A DNA stretch of 64,000 nt from Chitinophaga sp. Ak27 (GTDB lineage: Bacteria; Bacteroidota; Bacteroidia; Chitinophagales; Chitinophagaceae), in contig NZ_JABAOB010000001.1 in NCBI RefSeq assembly GCF_012726295.1, positions 310,001-374,000 on the forward strand, given 5' to 3'. A model generated the notes under the pieces. That model worked only from the letters and a program-made list of their open reading frames with translations, did not search any database and was not told the origin of the DNA. Positions within the stretch are counted from its first letter, which is position 1, and the number at the start of each line of letters is the position of its first letter. Of the stretch, positions 36,144-45,296 are shown piece after piece. A program made the translations under genes and the position numbers.

Positions 36144-37451
36144 TTAATTAAAAAAGTTGGTTCCCGTAACGAAGTTGAGCTCTTCAAAAGCCCGTACCCG
36201 GTTGTATTGGATGCTGTTTAACTGCAATACATGCTGCTTGTAGGAATCATAGAAATCCAGGAAATCCAGCATGCTGATATTTCTTTTCTGGTAATTAATC
36301 AATACTTCATGCATGAGTCGTTGAAAATCCGATGCAAAAGAAGCATCTATATTCCGGTACAGCTTATCTGCCGCTGTAGCTTTCTCCACTACGCGGTATA
36401 CCTGTTCTTCCACGGTGGCTTCCGTACTTTTTTGCGTGGCTGTATTCACATCAATCATGGCTTTTGCCGATTTAATATTCCCCTGGTTCCGGTTAAATAC
36501 GGGGAGATCAATGGCTACACCGGCGGCAGTATAGTTCTTAATGTAACTACCTTGCTGATCGTAAGCGAGATTAAATGTGACATCCGGTACGCCCAGCGCT
36601 TTCTGATAACTGTAATTTAGTTTGCTGATTTCTGTGTTGGCCCTCGCAATCAGCAGATCACTCCTGCGGCTATACGCAGAATCCAGCAGCACAGGCAAGG
36701 GATATTGGCGGGGATTAAGCGCCACCAGGGAGGTGGTATCTACCAATGGATCGACATATACGGGCTTTACCTGCAATACCAGTCTCATTTCACTCTGTTG
36801 GTCTGCAATCTGTTCCAGCAAATCCCGGTATTCACTTTTCAGGCTATACAACTGGGCCTGTATCCTTACTACTTCTTTCTGGGAGATATAGCCCTTTCCT
36901 TTTTGTTCTACAAAGGCATCTACCACTTTCTGGAGGGAATTAATTTCTTCATCATAGGCTTTGGCTGATTGCTGCAGGTAATAGATGTTATAGAAATCAT
37001 CTCTCAGGGTAAATTTAAGGGTACGTAACAGGTCATAAAATTCAAACTCGGACAGCTTTACGTTGGCCCGGGCTATTTTGATCTGCTTATTCCGCTTACC
37101 CGCCAACATTACGAGCTGCGATAATCCCGCGGAAGTTTCGCCCTGACTGCCAAAAGGAAAGACTTTATGCGTTTCCGTATTATATAGACCATGTTCGACG
37201 TTAAAATTAGGATTGGCGTATAACTTCGATTGGATCACCAGCGCTTTCTGTGCATCGATATTATACCGCTGCGCAAGCAATGACAGGTTTTGTCGTAAAA
37301 AAATGTTCTCAGCGCTGTCTAAAGTGAGGTGAAGGGTATCCTGCTGCGGGGTAGCAGCAGCGGGAGGAGCTGTTAGCTGAGCAAACACCATCACAGGTAG
37401 AAAGACGGCGAACAGTACAAAATAGGAACTTAATACTAGTCTATTAACCAT
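36144..37451 (-). CDS. czcC: TolC-family outer membrane channel of the metal pump
   Basis: 435 residues. Signal peptide (1-25, ending VFAQ) followed by two repeats of the outer membrane efflux domain: helices such as LTLDSAENIFLRQNLSLLAQRYN near 42-64 and again SAYSRRSDLLIARANTEISKL near 255, the internal duplication of TolC-like proteins. It forms the outer-membrane exit duct as a trimer. It lies between the kinase gene and the adaptor gene, all on one strand. Confidence 0.92.
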   Translation of the reverse strand: MVNRLVLSSYFVLFAVFLPVMVFAQLTAPPAAATPQQDTLHLTLDSAENIFLRQNLSLLAQRYNIDAQKALVIQSKLYANPNFNVEHGLYNTETHKVFPFGSQGETSAGLSQLVMLAGKRNKQIKIARANVKLSEFEFYDLLRTLKFTLRDDFYNIYYLQQSAKAYDEEINSLQKVVDAFVEQKGKGYISQKEVVRIQAQLYSLKSEYRDLLEQIADQQSEMRLVLQVKPVYVDPLVDTTSLVALNPRQYPLPVLLDSAYSRRSDLLIARANTEISKLNYSYQKALGVPDVTFNLAYDQQGSYIKNYTAAGVAIDLPVFNRNQGNIKSAKAMIDVNTATQKSTEATVEEQVYRVVEKATAADKLYRNIDASFASDFQRLMHEVLINYQKRNISMLDFLDFYDSYKQHVLQLNSIQYNRVRAFEELNFVTGTNFFN

Positions 37452-37528
37452 ACATCTGATTTTTCAGTGCAAAGATGGCAATAGGCTATTAGCTACATAT
37501 TAGAATGAAGTTAAAACAAAATTAGAAT

Positions 37529-38893
37529 TTATAGCGCAGGCGGAAAGAATATATTAAAGGTGGTGCCCTGACCGGGTACACTGCTAACGGTAATACCGGC
37601 GCCATGGAGTTGGAGGATTTTACCGGTCATAGACAATCCTATTCCATACCCATCGAAGGCATGGGCGTTACCAGCCCGGTAAAGCGGCATAAATATTTTA
37701 TCCAGGTCGTCAGCTTCAATACCGATACCATGGTCACTGATGGATAACGTCATGCCTGATTTGTGCCAGGTAAGCAAACAATTAACGTCACGGTTATACG
37801 AAAACTTAAAGGCATTCCGGACAATATTTTGCAGTGCCAGCACCAGGAGTGAACGGTTTCCCCGGATACAGAGCAAGGTTGCCTCTTCCGGCAAATTGTT
37901 AAGTTTTACGATCAGCCTCACCGGCGGTGTCTTTTGGCGCCAGTGTTCCTGCATCTCCCACAGCAGCTCATCAAGACGTATTGTTTCGGCATTGGCGTCG
38001 GTGATGATGGCATCCAGCCGGGTAAGCTGCAGCAGGCCGTCCGTAATGATCTTCAGTTTTTCTGACTCTCCCAGTACAGTGCCCAGCGACTGTACATATT
38101 CTTCCGGCCGCCGGTCATTCTGCAGGGTCACTTCTATTTCCCCGATGATAGTGGTTAATGGCGTACGCAATTCATGGGACGCATTGGAAACAAAGGAACG
38201 TTGCATATCAAAAGCCTGTTCCATATGTTGCAGCAGGCTATTAAAGTTAGTGGCCAGTTCGTCTATTTCATCTTTATTCCTGCCATGCTGTACCCGCATA
38301 TGCAGGTTGTTGGAACGGATATTTTTCACCTGGCGGTTAATGTTCTTGATAGGCTCCAATGCCCTGCTGGCGTACCACTGCCCCATCAGGAATACAATCA
38401 GCAGCGCCACCAGGAACATTACAATCAGTATCCACATCAGGTAATTCAGCTGTTGAATTCCCATACTATTGCGGGCTGTGACAATAACCACAAAGTCGCC
38501 CTGGTTGTCGGGATAATAGATTCCCAGCCCCGACTCATCCTGGAACCGGAAGCGATATAGTTCTTTATGGCGGATGGTTTCCAGCATAGATACCGGCCAG
38601 TCGTACCGTGTTTTTTCTATGAAGACCGGCTGGTTATGCGCATCGTAAATATTACTGGATTCATCAGGTATACGTTCGCGGTAACTTTTTTCTATTTCGA
38701 GAAATTTCTTTTTGGTAAGCTCATCTTTTTCCAGGTATACCTGGGCGGTTACCAATGCACGCATCTGCAGCAGCTTATAAAAGCTGTTCTGAATATACTG
38801 GGCAGACAACAGGTATATCAATACAAAAACGATCGTCAGGATAATACCTGATATCAGCGTAAACTGGAGGGATAAGCGATGCCGTATCTTCAT
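37529..38893 (-). CDS. Sensor histidine kinase of the metal-efflux operon
   Basis: 454 residues. Two transmembrane helices (about 9-31 and 151-170) enclose a periplasmic sensor of about 120 residues with no obvious His/Met metal cluster. HAMP follows, then HisKA with phospho-acceptor His240 in NASHELRTPL. The ATPase domain has the N box (NIVRNAFKFS), G1 (DHGIGIEADDL) and G2 (GYGIGLSM) motifs. It resembles CusS-type kinases and probably senses metal or envelope stress. It is placed 40 bases after the response regulator gene. Confidence 0.92.
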   Translation of the reverse strand: MKIRHRLSLQFTLISGIILTIVFVLIYLLSAQYIQNSFYKLLQMRALVTAQVYLEKDELTKKKFLEIEKSYRERIPDESSNIYDAHNQPVFIEKTRYDWPVSMLETIRHKELYRFRFQDESGLGIYYPDNQGDFVVIVTARNSMGIQQLNYLMWILIVMFLVALLIVFLMGQWYASRALEPIKNINRQVKNIRSNNLHMRVQHGRNKDEIDELATNFNSLLQHMEQAFDMQRSFVSNASHELRTPLTTIIGEIEVTLQNDRRPEEYVQSLGTVLGESEKLKIITDGLLQLTRLDAIITDANAETIRLDELLWEMQEHWRQKTPPVRLIVKLNNLPEEATLLCIRGNRSLLVLALQNIVRNAFKFSYNRDVNCLLTWHKSGMTLSISDHGIGIEADDLDKIFMPLYRAGNAHAFDGYGIGLSMTGKILQLHGAGITVSSVPGQGTTFNIFFPPAL

Positions 38894-38933
38894 GTGTGCG
38901 GGTAACCTGGCCTGTTTGTGTGATGGTGATGAT

Positions 38934-39614
38934 TTACTTCTGCTTCATGACGTAACCCATACCTACTACGGTGTGGATTAACTTTTCGCCGCTGAAGCCC
39001 TTTTCGATTTTATTGCGGAGATAATTTACATAGACATCAATCGTATTGGTACCCGTGTCGAACTCCAGTCCCCATACCGCTTCCGAGATCAGAGCACGGG
39101 AAAGGACCTTACCGGTATTTTTCAGCAATAGCTCCAGCAGGGCATATTCCTTGGCAGTGAGGGTTATATCCTGCCCCCCGCGGCGGGCCATTTTGGTATT
39201 GGTATTCAACTGCAGATCGGCAAATGCCAGGATGGCCTGATCCTGGTGGAACGGGGTTTTCCTGCGGGCAAGCGCCTGTAGCCGCGCTATTAGTTCTGAA
39301 AAATGAAAAGGCTTTGCCAGGTAATCGTCAGCACCGGCATTAAGGCCATCCACTATATCCTGGGTGGCGTTGAGGGCCGTAAGCATTAATATAGGAGTGC
39401 CGACTTCCAGGGTGCGCAAATTTTTGCAGAGGGTAATACCATTGATGCCGGGTAACATGAGGTCGAGAATGATTATATCATAGTCGTGCTCCAATGCTGC
39501 CTGTTGTCCGCCAATACCATCGGCATATACCTCTACCTGGTGATGATGTTCCTCCAGGCCCCTTTTAATAAAAGCGCCTACTTTAGTCTCATCTTCTATT
39601 ACCAATATTTTCAT
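38934..39614 (-). CDS. OmpR-family response regulator of the metal-efflux operon
   Basis: 226 residues. Receiver domain with phospho-acceptor Asp51 (IIILDLMLPG), acidic pair Glu7-Asp8 and Lys near 101 (LAKPF). The C-terminal winged helix has LTAKEYALLELLLKN and TIDVYVNYLRNKIE, as in CusR/CopR. It most likely activates its own operon, including the pump genes. It is the first gene of the unit and has a TACTTTTG promoter element 28 bases upstream. Confidence 0.94.
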   Translation of the reverse strand: MKILVIEDETKVGAFIKRGLEEHHHQVEVYADGIGGQQAALEHDYDIIILDLMLPGINGITLCKNLRTLEVGTPILMLTALNATQDIVDGLNAGADDYLAKPFHFSELIARLQALARRKTPFHQDQAILAFADLQLNTNTKMARRGGQDITLTAKEYALLELLLKNTGKVLSRALISEAVWGLEFDTGTNTIDVYVNYLRNKIEKGFSGEKLIHTVVGMGYVMKQK

Positions 39615-39642
39615 AATAATATATTAAAAGCAATAACCCTTA

Positions 39643-39650
39643 CAAAAGTA
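39643..39650 (-). promoter_or_regulatory. -7 promoter element of the two-component/efflux operon
   Basis: TACTTTTG on the minus strand is an exact TAnnTTTG match, 28 bases before the response regulator start. Confidence 0.55.
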
Positions 39651-39712
39651 GGATTGTTTCCATCCGCGGGCATTAAAGACAGATTAAAATCATACATTTT
39701 CCGAATAACTGT

Positions 39713-39720
39713 TAGCTTTG
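39713..39720 (+). promoter_or_regulatory. -7 promoter element of the acetyltransferase genes
   Basis: TAGCTTTG is an exact TAnnTTTG match, 26 bases before the first GNAT start codon. Confidence 0.55.
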
Positions 39721-39746
39721 TCTCCACCTAAACCGGCAACCGTATC

Positions 39747-40301
39747 ATGCATTTACCTGTTTTAAGTACTGGCGACCTGGTACTGAGGCCTATCGAAGAG
39801 AGAGATACCGCTGCCCTTTTCCGTCATTTTTCGGACGATGCGGTCACCCAGTTCATGGACATTGACTCCTTTACCAATATCAGTGACGCTGTGCAGATTA
39901 TTCATTTTTTCCGGGAGAACCTGGAAAAAGGAGAAGGCATGCGTTGGGGCATTACAGTGGCCAGCAACGATGAATTGATTGGCACCTGCGGATTTCACAA
40001 AATTAATAAGCCGCATTTTAAAGCGGAGATCGGATACGACCTTCGGCCTTTATACTGGGGGCAGGGTATCATGAAAGAAGCCGTGAGCGCTATGCTGGCT
40101 TATGGCTTTGATGTATTGCAATTCAACCGTATCGAAGCTTTCGTAGATCCTGCCAATATCGCATCGTCAAAACTGCTGACGCGGTTGGGCTTTCGTTATG
40201 AGGGCTTTTTAAGAGATGCGTTCTTTGAGAAGGGCAGATTTGTGGATGCGGAGATGTATAGCCTTTTAAGACGGGAGCACAGCAGAGAATCCATTTATTA
40301 A
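39747..40301 (+). CDS. GNAT acetyltransferase, RimJ/RimL-like
   Basis: 184 residues with the RimJ/RimL-type layout: LVLRPIEERDTAALFRHFSD at the start, the acetyl-CoA-binding stretch AEIGYDLRPLYWGQGIMKEAVSAML (about 92-116; a Q/GxGxxKEA variant), and NRIEAFVDPANIASSKLLTRLGF near the C-terminus, typical of enzymes that acetylate ribosomal protein or other N-terminal or small amine substrates. The true substrate is unknown. It is the first of two acetyltransferase genes 13 bases apart. Confidence 0.88.
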   Translation: MHLPVLSTGDLVLRPIEERDTAALFRHFSDDAVTQFMDIDSFTNISDAVQIIHFFRENLEKGEGMRWGITVASNDELIGTCGFHKINKPHFKAEIGYDLRPLYWGQGIMKEAVSAMLAYGFDVLQFNRIEAFVDPANIASSKLLTRLGFRYEGFLRDAFFEKGRFVDAEMYSLLRREHSRESIY

Positions 40302-40314
40302 TATTTTCATACTG

Positions 40315-40815
40315 ATGATGAATTTAGTGTACAGGCATGCGAGCATGGCTGATTTACCGAGGATTGTGGCAATTTATAACAGTACGATAGCGGGGCGGAT
40401 GGTGACGGCAGATACCAGTCCCGTTACCGTAGAAAGCCGAGTGCCCTGGTTTGATGCACATAATCCTGCCCAGCGTCCTTTATGGATGATAGACCTCGAT
40501 GGACAGAATGTGGGCTGGATGAGTTTCCAGTCGTTTTATGGCCGGCCGGCATATAGTGGTACCGTGGAGGTGAGCATTTACCTGGCAGAAAACGCGCGGG
40601 GAAAGGGTTTGGGAAAAGAAGTGCTGCGTTATGCCATGGAAACGGCGCCGCAATTTGGTGTACATACCTTACTGGGATTCATCTTTGCGCATAATGAGCC
40701 CAGTGTAAAGCTTTTTACGGCCATGGGTTTTGAAGAATGGGCGCATTTGCCGGACATTGCCATACTGGATGGCGAAAGCCGGAGCCTGAAGATATTAGGC
40801 TACAAGATAAAATAA
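40315..40815 (+). CDS. GNAT acetyltransferase, phosphinothricin-acetyltransferase-like
   Basis: 166 residues. It has the PAT/bar-like order: DLPRIVAIYNSTI, then PLWMIDLDGQNVGWMSFQSF, VEVSIYLAENARGKGLGKEVL (acetyl-CoA loop RGKGLG), and FIFAHNEPSVKLFTAMGFEEW. Relatives acetylate phosphinothricin or methionine analogues, often as a side activity. The start at 40315 is followed by a second in-frame ATG. It shares an operon with the upstream RimJ/RimL-like gene. Confidence 0.87.
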   Translation: MMNLVYRHASMADLPRIVAIYNSTIAGRMVTADTSPVTVESRVPWFDAHNPAQRPLWMIDLDGQNVGWMSFQSFYGRPAYSGTVEVSIYLAENARGKGLGKEVLRYAMETAPQFGVHTLLGFIFAHNEPSVKLFTAMGFEEWAHLPDIAILDGESRSLKILGYKIK

Positions 40816-40875
40816 GTACCGCTTCAGTATTCCATCAGATTCTCCGACTACATTCGAATCTTTAAATATGGTGCC

Positions 40876-41292
40876 ATGTGGTGGATTTACGCGTTACTAT
40901 CAGCTGGTTTTGCAGCGCTTACGGCTATTTTCGCTAAGGTGGGCGTAGCCAATATTTCTTCGGACCTGGCAACGGCTATCCGTACTGTTATTATTCTCAT
41001 TATGGCCTGGGCTATTGTGCTGGCCCGTGGGGAATATAGAGGGATGCAGGCCATCTCCCGGCACAGCCTGATATTCCTCGTATTATCAGGGTTGGCGACA
41101 GGTTGTTCCTGGATTTTTTATTTCAAGGCTATACAGCTTGGGAAGGTATCGCAGGTAGCGCCGGTAGACAAGCTCAGTGTGGCACTGACCATTATTTTAT
41201 CAGCTGTTTTCCTGCAGGAGGCGATTACCTGGAAGACGGCGATCGGAGCCTTGCTGATCATTTCCGGTACATTGGTACTAATTATAAAGTAG
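40876..41292 (+). CDS. Half-size EamA/DMT transporter
   Basis: 138 residues with about five hydrophobic segments forming a single EamA domain (MWWIYALLSAGFAALTAIFAKVG, then LIFLVLSGLATGCSWIFYFKAIQLG and APVDKLSVALTIILSAVFLQE). Most EamA exporters have two such repeats in ~300 residues, so this one probably works as a dimer. It could export a metabolite or amino acid derivative, but that is unknown. Its end overlaps the 3' end of the convergent SufR-like gene by 11 bases. Confidence 0.87.
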   Translation: MWWIYALLSAGFAALTAIFAKVGVANISSDLATAIRTVIILIMAWAIVLARGEYRGMQAISRHSLIFLVLSGLATGCSWIFYFKAIQLGKVSQVAPVDKLSVALTIILSAVFLQEAITWKTAIGALLIISGTLVLIIK

Positions 41293-42031
41293 GAGCAGCC
41301 ACCTTTTCTATCTTGTATACACAGCGGCGGGCGCCGTTGATGATGTGTTCCTCGCGGGACACATTGGTGGCTTCCCCCAGGACGCTGACGAAAGTCCTCA
41401 TTTCTGAGGTACATATATTATCGCATTCAGTGGCAGCGCAACAGATAGGACAGTGATTTTCAATAAAATAATAGGTATTACCTTCTTTTTTCCATTCAGC
41501 CAGGTATCCTTCTCCTGAGCGGATGGCGGCAAACGAGGTGAGCCGGTTTTCGAGACCGGTTACTCCCTGCAGGGCGGTGTTATACTTCTCCAGTTGATTT
41601 TTTTCCCGGGCATTCACTACGTTATCCAATGCTTCTTTACCCAGCACATTTTTGATGGTCTGGATCAGTTCGCGGGTTAGTTCTGTATGAGTGTCGGGGA
41701 AACGGGCGTTACCCAGGGGGGTAAGGCTCCATATTAATACCGGGCGTCCAACGCCTTTGGAGATACTTTCAGATTGCACTAGTCCTTCCTCGGCCAGCTT
41801 TACCAGCTGTAGCCGGGCTCCTTCACCGGTAATACCCAATTCGCCCGCCAGCACGGCGGCAGACAGCGGGCCCCGGGTCTTGAGCAAAGTCAAAAACCTG
41901 TCGGCAGCATGTTTCGTACGGATTGGATAATTTTCCAAGTTCTTACTTGTTTTATTCTCAAATGTCGTAAATTTGTGGGAGCTAAAAAAAGATTTTTGGG
42001 ATTTTGCTGGTAATGAGCAGTTGTTCATCAA
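41282..42031 (-). CDS. SufR-like iron-sulfur transcriptional regulator
   Basis: 249 residues as drawn. After about 35 low-complexity residues comes a winged helix (TRGPLSAAVLAGELGITGEGARLQLVKLAEEGLVQ). A C-terminal Cys cluster follows in NHCPICCAATECDNICTSE, the type that binds an Fe-S cluster in SufR and related COG2345 regulators. It is divergent from an FMN reductase gene and the suf operon, with a 44-base shared gap, so it is a likely regulator of Fe-S assembly. The start is uncertain: the first 34 residues contain no later Met, and a TTG at 41929 would skip them. Confidence 0.83.
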   Translation of the reverse strand: MMNNCSLPAKSQKSFFSSHKFTTFENKTSKNLENYPIRTKHAADRFLTLLKTRGPLSAAVLAGELGITGEGARLQLVKLAEEGLVQSESISKGVGRPVLIWSLTPLGNARFPDTHTELTRELIQTIKNVLGKEALDNVVNAREKNQLEKYNTALQGVTGLENRLTSFAAIRSGEGYLAEWKKEGNTYYFIENHCPICCAATECDNICTSEMRTFVSVLGEATNVSREEHIINGARRCVYKIEKVAAPTL

Positions 42032-42075
42032 AACTTAATCTCACAATCAGCTCAATCTCTAAAAATTAAATATTA

Positions 42076-42645
42076 ATGAACGTCCTGATATTTAATGGCG
42101 CTATAGATGACCGGCCATATGCCACGTCCAACCAGTTGGCGGCGTATCTGACGGAGCAGTTAAAAGAAAAGGGATTTTCCCCGGAGATTTTTAGTTTGGG
42201 TAATGCGGACATCCCCTTTTTCTCCCAGCAGGAAGCAGGTAATAAACCGGCCGCAGTAGATGCCATGTGCAAGGCATTTTGCAAAGCAGATCTTCATATA
42301 TGGATGACACCTCTCTATCATGGCAGCATGACCGGCGCCATGAAAAATTGCCTGGACTGGCTGGAGATGACCAGTAAGAACCAACGCCCTTATTTAACAG
42401 GAAAGGTTGTAGCTTTGCTGTCCTGGGCAGACGGGACGCAGGCCATGCAGGGTATCAATGCGATGGATGCAGTAGCGAAAGCATTAAGGGCCTGGGTATT
42501 ACCTTATTCCCTACCCATTTTGAAAGACAATCTGTATGACCCGCAAACCCGTGGGTTTACTGCATTTTATAAAAACAAGCTCGATACGATGGTGCAGTTA
42601 TTATGTGCGGCTAAATCGCACGTAGTGGCAGGTATTGAAGGATAA
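42076..42645 (+). CDS. NAD(P)H-dependent FMN reductase-like flavoprotein
   Basis: 189 residues of flavodoxin-like fold. The N-terminal strand and loop are MNVLIFNGAIDDRPYATSN, and the flavin-binding motif is WMTPLYHGSMTGAMKNCLDWL, followed by the LTGKVVALLSWADG strand. Related proteins reduce FMN, quinones or azo dyes. It sits between a SufR-like regulator and sufA, 48 bases upstream of the latter, so it may be the first gene of the suf unit and help supply electrons, which is inference. Confidence 0.85.
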   Translation: MNVLIFNGAIDDRPYATSNQLAAYLTEQLKEKGFSPEIFSLGNADIPFFSQQEAGNKPAAVDAMCKAFCKADLHIWMTPLYHGSMTGAMKNCLDWLEMTSKNQRPYLTGKVVALLSWADGTQAMQGINAMDAVAKALRAWVLPYSLPILKDNLYDPQTRGFTAFYKNKLDTMVQLLCAAKSHVVAGIEG

Positions 42646-42693
42646 AACGTTACACCGGGCAACCGGTATTAGTCATTAAAAAAAATTCTGAGT

Positions 42694-43020
42694 ATGATAA
42701 CCGTTTCAGAAAAAGCAGGAGCATATATAAAAGATCTCATGGAAAAAGAGCACCATGCGCCAGGTACCTTTGTACGTGTAGGCGTAAAAGGTGGTGGTTG
42801 TTCAGGTCTTGAATATGTGATGAAATTTGAATCAACAGAAGAAGAAGGCGACCAGGTATTTGAAGACAAAGGCGTAAAAGTGGTGGTGCAGATGAAGAGC
42901 CTGTTGTACCTGTATGGTACAGAGCTGGACTATTCAGATGGACTGAACGGAAAAGGCCTTTTCTTTAACAATCCTAACGCGACGAGAACCTGCAGCTGCG
43001 GCGAGAGCTTTGCAGTTTAA
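42694..43020 (+). CDS. sufA: A-type Fe-S carrier protein
   Basis: 108 residues with the three conserved A-type cysteines: Cys36 in GGGCSGL, and Cys100 and Cys102 in RTCSCGESF. It should receive a cluster from SufBCD and pass it to target proteins. It opens the suf core, and sufB starts 13 bases later. Length and motifs are standard, so the call is firm, though sufA and iscA cannot be separated by sequence alone; the neighbours decide. Confidence 0.94.
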   Translation: MITVSEKAGAYIKDLMEKEHHAPGTFVRVGVKGGGCSGLEYVMKFESTEEEGDQVFEDKGVKVVVQMKSLLYLYGTELDYSDGLNGKGLFFNNPNATRTCSCGESFAV

Positions 43021-43033
43021 ATTTTAAACTTGT

Positions 43034-44479
43034 ATGATCAACAGTAACGAAATAATTGATGATATAGCCAATAAGGAGTACGAGTTTGGCTTTACCACCG
43101 ATATTGAAATGGATATTGCCCCTCCCGGGCTGAATGAAGATATCATCCGTTTTATTTCGGCAAAGAAAAATGAACCTGAATGGTTGCTGGAATGGCGCTT
43201 GAAAGGCTTTGCAGCTTTTAAGAAGATGGAGTTCCCGAAATGGCAGCACTTTGAAATGCCGGCACTCGACCTGCAGGCCGTTTCTTACTATGCCGCACCG
43301 CGTAAGAAAAAACAGCTCAACAGCCTGGATGAAGTAGATCCTGAACTGCTGGCTACTTTCGAAAAGCTGGGTATTCCGTTGAATGAACAGAAAGCATTGA
43401 CCGGGGTGGCCGTAGATGCCGTATTTGACAGCGTTTCCGTAGCTACTACCTTTAAAGGCAAGTTAAAGGAAATGGGTGTTATCTTCTGTTCCTTCGGAGA
43501 AGCTGTACAGGAACACCCTGAACTGGTGAAGAAATACCTGGGCAGCGTGGTACCTCATACCGACAATATTTTTGCTGCACTGAACTCCGCTGTATTCTCT
43601 GACGGTTCTTTCGTTTACATTCCCAAAGGCGTGCGTTGCCCGATGGAACTGAGCACCTACTTCCGTATCAATGCCCAGAACACCGGCCAGTTTGAACGTA
43701 CCCTGATTATCGCAGATGATAACAGTTATGTAAGCTACCTGGAAGGTTGTACCGCCCCTATGCGTGATGAAAATCAGCTGCATGCGGCCGTGGTAGAGCT
43801 GGTAGCACTCGAACATGCTGAGATAAAATATTCTACCGTACAAAACTGGTATCCAGGTGATAAGGACGGTAAAGGCGGTATCTACAACTTTGTGACCAAA
43901 AGAGGAATCTGTAAAGGCGCTGCCAGCAAGATCTCGTGGACACAGGTAGAAACCGGTTCTGCGATTACCTGGAAGTATCCCAGCGTAATTCTGCAGGGCG
44001 ATCACTCCGAAGGTGAATTCTATTCGGTAGCAGTGGTACGCAATAAGCAAATTGCAGATACCGGTACCAAAATTCACCATATAGGTAAAGGCACCAAAAG
44101 CCGTATCATTTCCAAAGGAATTTCCGCCGGCCATGGCGACAACAGCTATCGCGGTCTGGTATCTGTAGGGCCACGTGCGGATAACGCGCGTAACTTTACC
44201 CAGTGCGATTCCCTGCTGATTGGTAACCAATGCGGGTCTCATACATTCCCTTACATTGAGTCAAGGAACAAATCCGCCATGATTGAGCACGAAGCCACTA
44301 CTTCTAAAATCGGGGAAGACCAGATCTTCTACCTGAATCAACGTGGTATTGACAGTGAAAAGGCAGTAGCCCTCATTGTAAATGGTTACGTGAAGGAAGT
44401 GCTCAACCAGCTGCCAATGGAATTTGCGGTAGAAGCACAAAAATTATTATCTATTACACTTGAAGGAAGCGTTGGATAA
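43034..44479 (+). CDS. sufB: SufB, Fe-S scaffold subunit
   Basis: 481 residues, the usual SufB length. Features include the ribbon of beta-helix repeats, [32 protein letters not shown], and the C-terminal [30 protein letters not shown] with a Cys-His rich tract used in cluster assembly. With SufC and SufD it forms the SufBC2D scaffold in the cytoplasm. It is co-transcribed with sufA and sufC. Confidence 0.97.
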   Translation: MINSNEIIDDIANKEYEFGFTTDIEMDIAPPGLNEDIIRFISAKKNEPEWLLEWRLKGFAAFKKMEFPKWQHFEMPALDLQAVSYYAAPRKKKQLNSLDEVDPELLATFEKLGIPLNEQKALTGVAVDAVFDSVSVATTFKGKLKEMGVIFCSFGEAVQEHPELVKKYLGSVVPHTDNIFAALNSAVFSDGSFVYIPKGVRCPMELSTYFRINAQNTGQFERTLIIADDNSYVSYLEGCTAPMRDENQLHAAVVELVALEHAEIKYSTVQNWYPGDKDGKGGIYNFVTKRGICKGAASKISWTQVETGSAITWKYPSVILQGDHSEGEFYSVAVVRNKQIADTGTKIHHIGKGTKSRIISKGISAGHGDNSYRGLVSVGPRADNARNFTQCDSLLIGNQCGSHTFPYIESRNKSAMIEHEATTSKIGEDQIFYLNQRGIDSEKAVALIVNGYVKEVLNQLPMEFAVEAQKLLSITLEGSVG

Positions 44480-44521
44480 TTCATTATTCAACTAATACAT
44501 ACAGAACGAAATAAAACAAAC

Positions 44522-45286
44522 ATGCTGACGATTAAAAATCTGCACGCAGAAGTAGAAGGGAAAAAAATTCTGAAGGGCATCAATCTCGAAATAAACAAAG
44601 GAGAAATGCACGCTATCATGGGACCTAACGGTTCCGGTAAAAGCTCACTGGCTTCTGTGCTGGCTGGTCGTGATAACTATACAGTGACCGAAGGTGAAGT
44701 TTGGTTCAATGGTAAGAATCTGCTGGACTTATCTCCGGAAGATCGCGCCCGTGAAGGTGTATTCCTTGCTTTCCAATACCCGGTAGAAATACCAGGTGTT
44801 TCCAACCTTAACTTCCTGAAAACAGCGCTGAACGAAATCAGGGCGTATAAAGGTCTCCCTGCGCTGGAAGCCAGAGAGTTCCTGAAACTGACCAAAGAAA
44901 AACAGCAGCTGGTAGATTTTCATTCCAACCTGATGAACCGTTCTCTGAACGAAGGCTTCAGCGGTGGAGAAAAGAAACGTAACGAAATTTTCCAACTGGC
45001 TATGCTGGATCCTCAGTTGGCTATTTTGGACGAAACAGATTCCGGATTGGACATTGATGCGCTGCGTATTGTTTCCAGTGGGGTAAACAAATTGCGCGAT
45101 GCAGAAAAATCCTTTGTAGTGATTACCCACTACCAACGCCTGCTGGAGTATATCATACCCGACTTTGTACATGTACTGTACAATGGCCGTATCATCAAGA
45201 CCGGTACCAAAGAACTGGCACTGGAGCTGGAAGAAAGAGGATACGACTGGCTGAAAGAGGAATTACATTTGAAAGAATCTGTATAA
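44522..45286 (+). CDS. sufC: SufC, ATPase of the Fe-S scaffold complex
   Basis: 254 residues. Walker A GPNGSGKS (34-41), signature SGGEKKR, Walker B LAILDETDSGLD, with Glu and Asp that mark SufC rather than membrane ABC ATPases. ATP use by SufC changes the SufB-SufD shape during cluster building. sufB lies 42 bases upstream and sufD 10 bases downstream. It lacks any paired membrane permease, as expected. Confidence 0.97.
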   Translation: MLTIKNLHAEVEGKKILKGINLEINKGEMHAIMGPNGSGKSSLASVLAGRDNYTVTEGEVWFNGKNLLDLSPEDRAREGVFLAFQYPVEIPGVSNLNFLKTALNEIRAYKGLPALEAREFLKLTKEKQQLVDFHSNLMNRSLNEGFSGGEKKRNEIFQLAMLDPQLAILDETDSGLDIDALRIVSSGVNKLRDAEKSFVVITHYQRLLEYIIPDFVHVLYNGRIIKTGTKELALELEERGYDWLKEELHLKESV

Positions 45287-45296
45287 GAACGAATTT

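Noticed and set aside
42654..42667. ACCGG-GCAA-CCGGT hairpin before sufA as a terminator
   Set aside because: The stem is only 5 bp with no T run, and the reductase and suf genes are close enough to be one unit.
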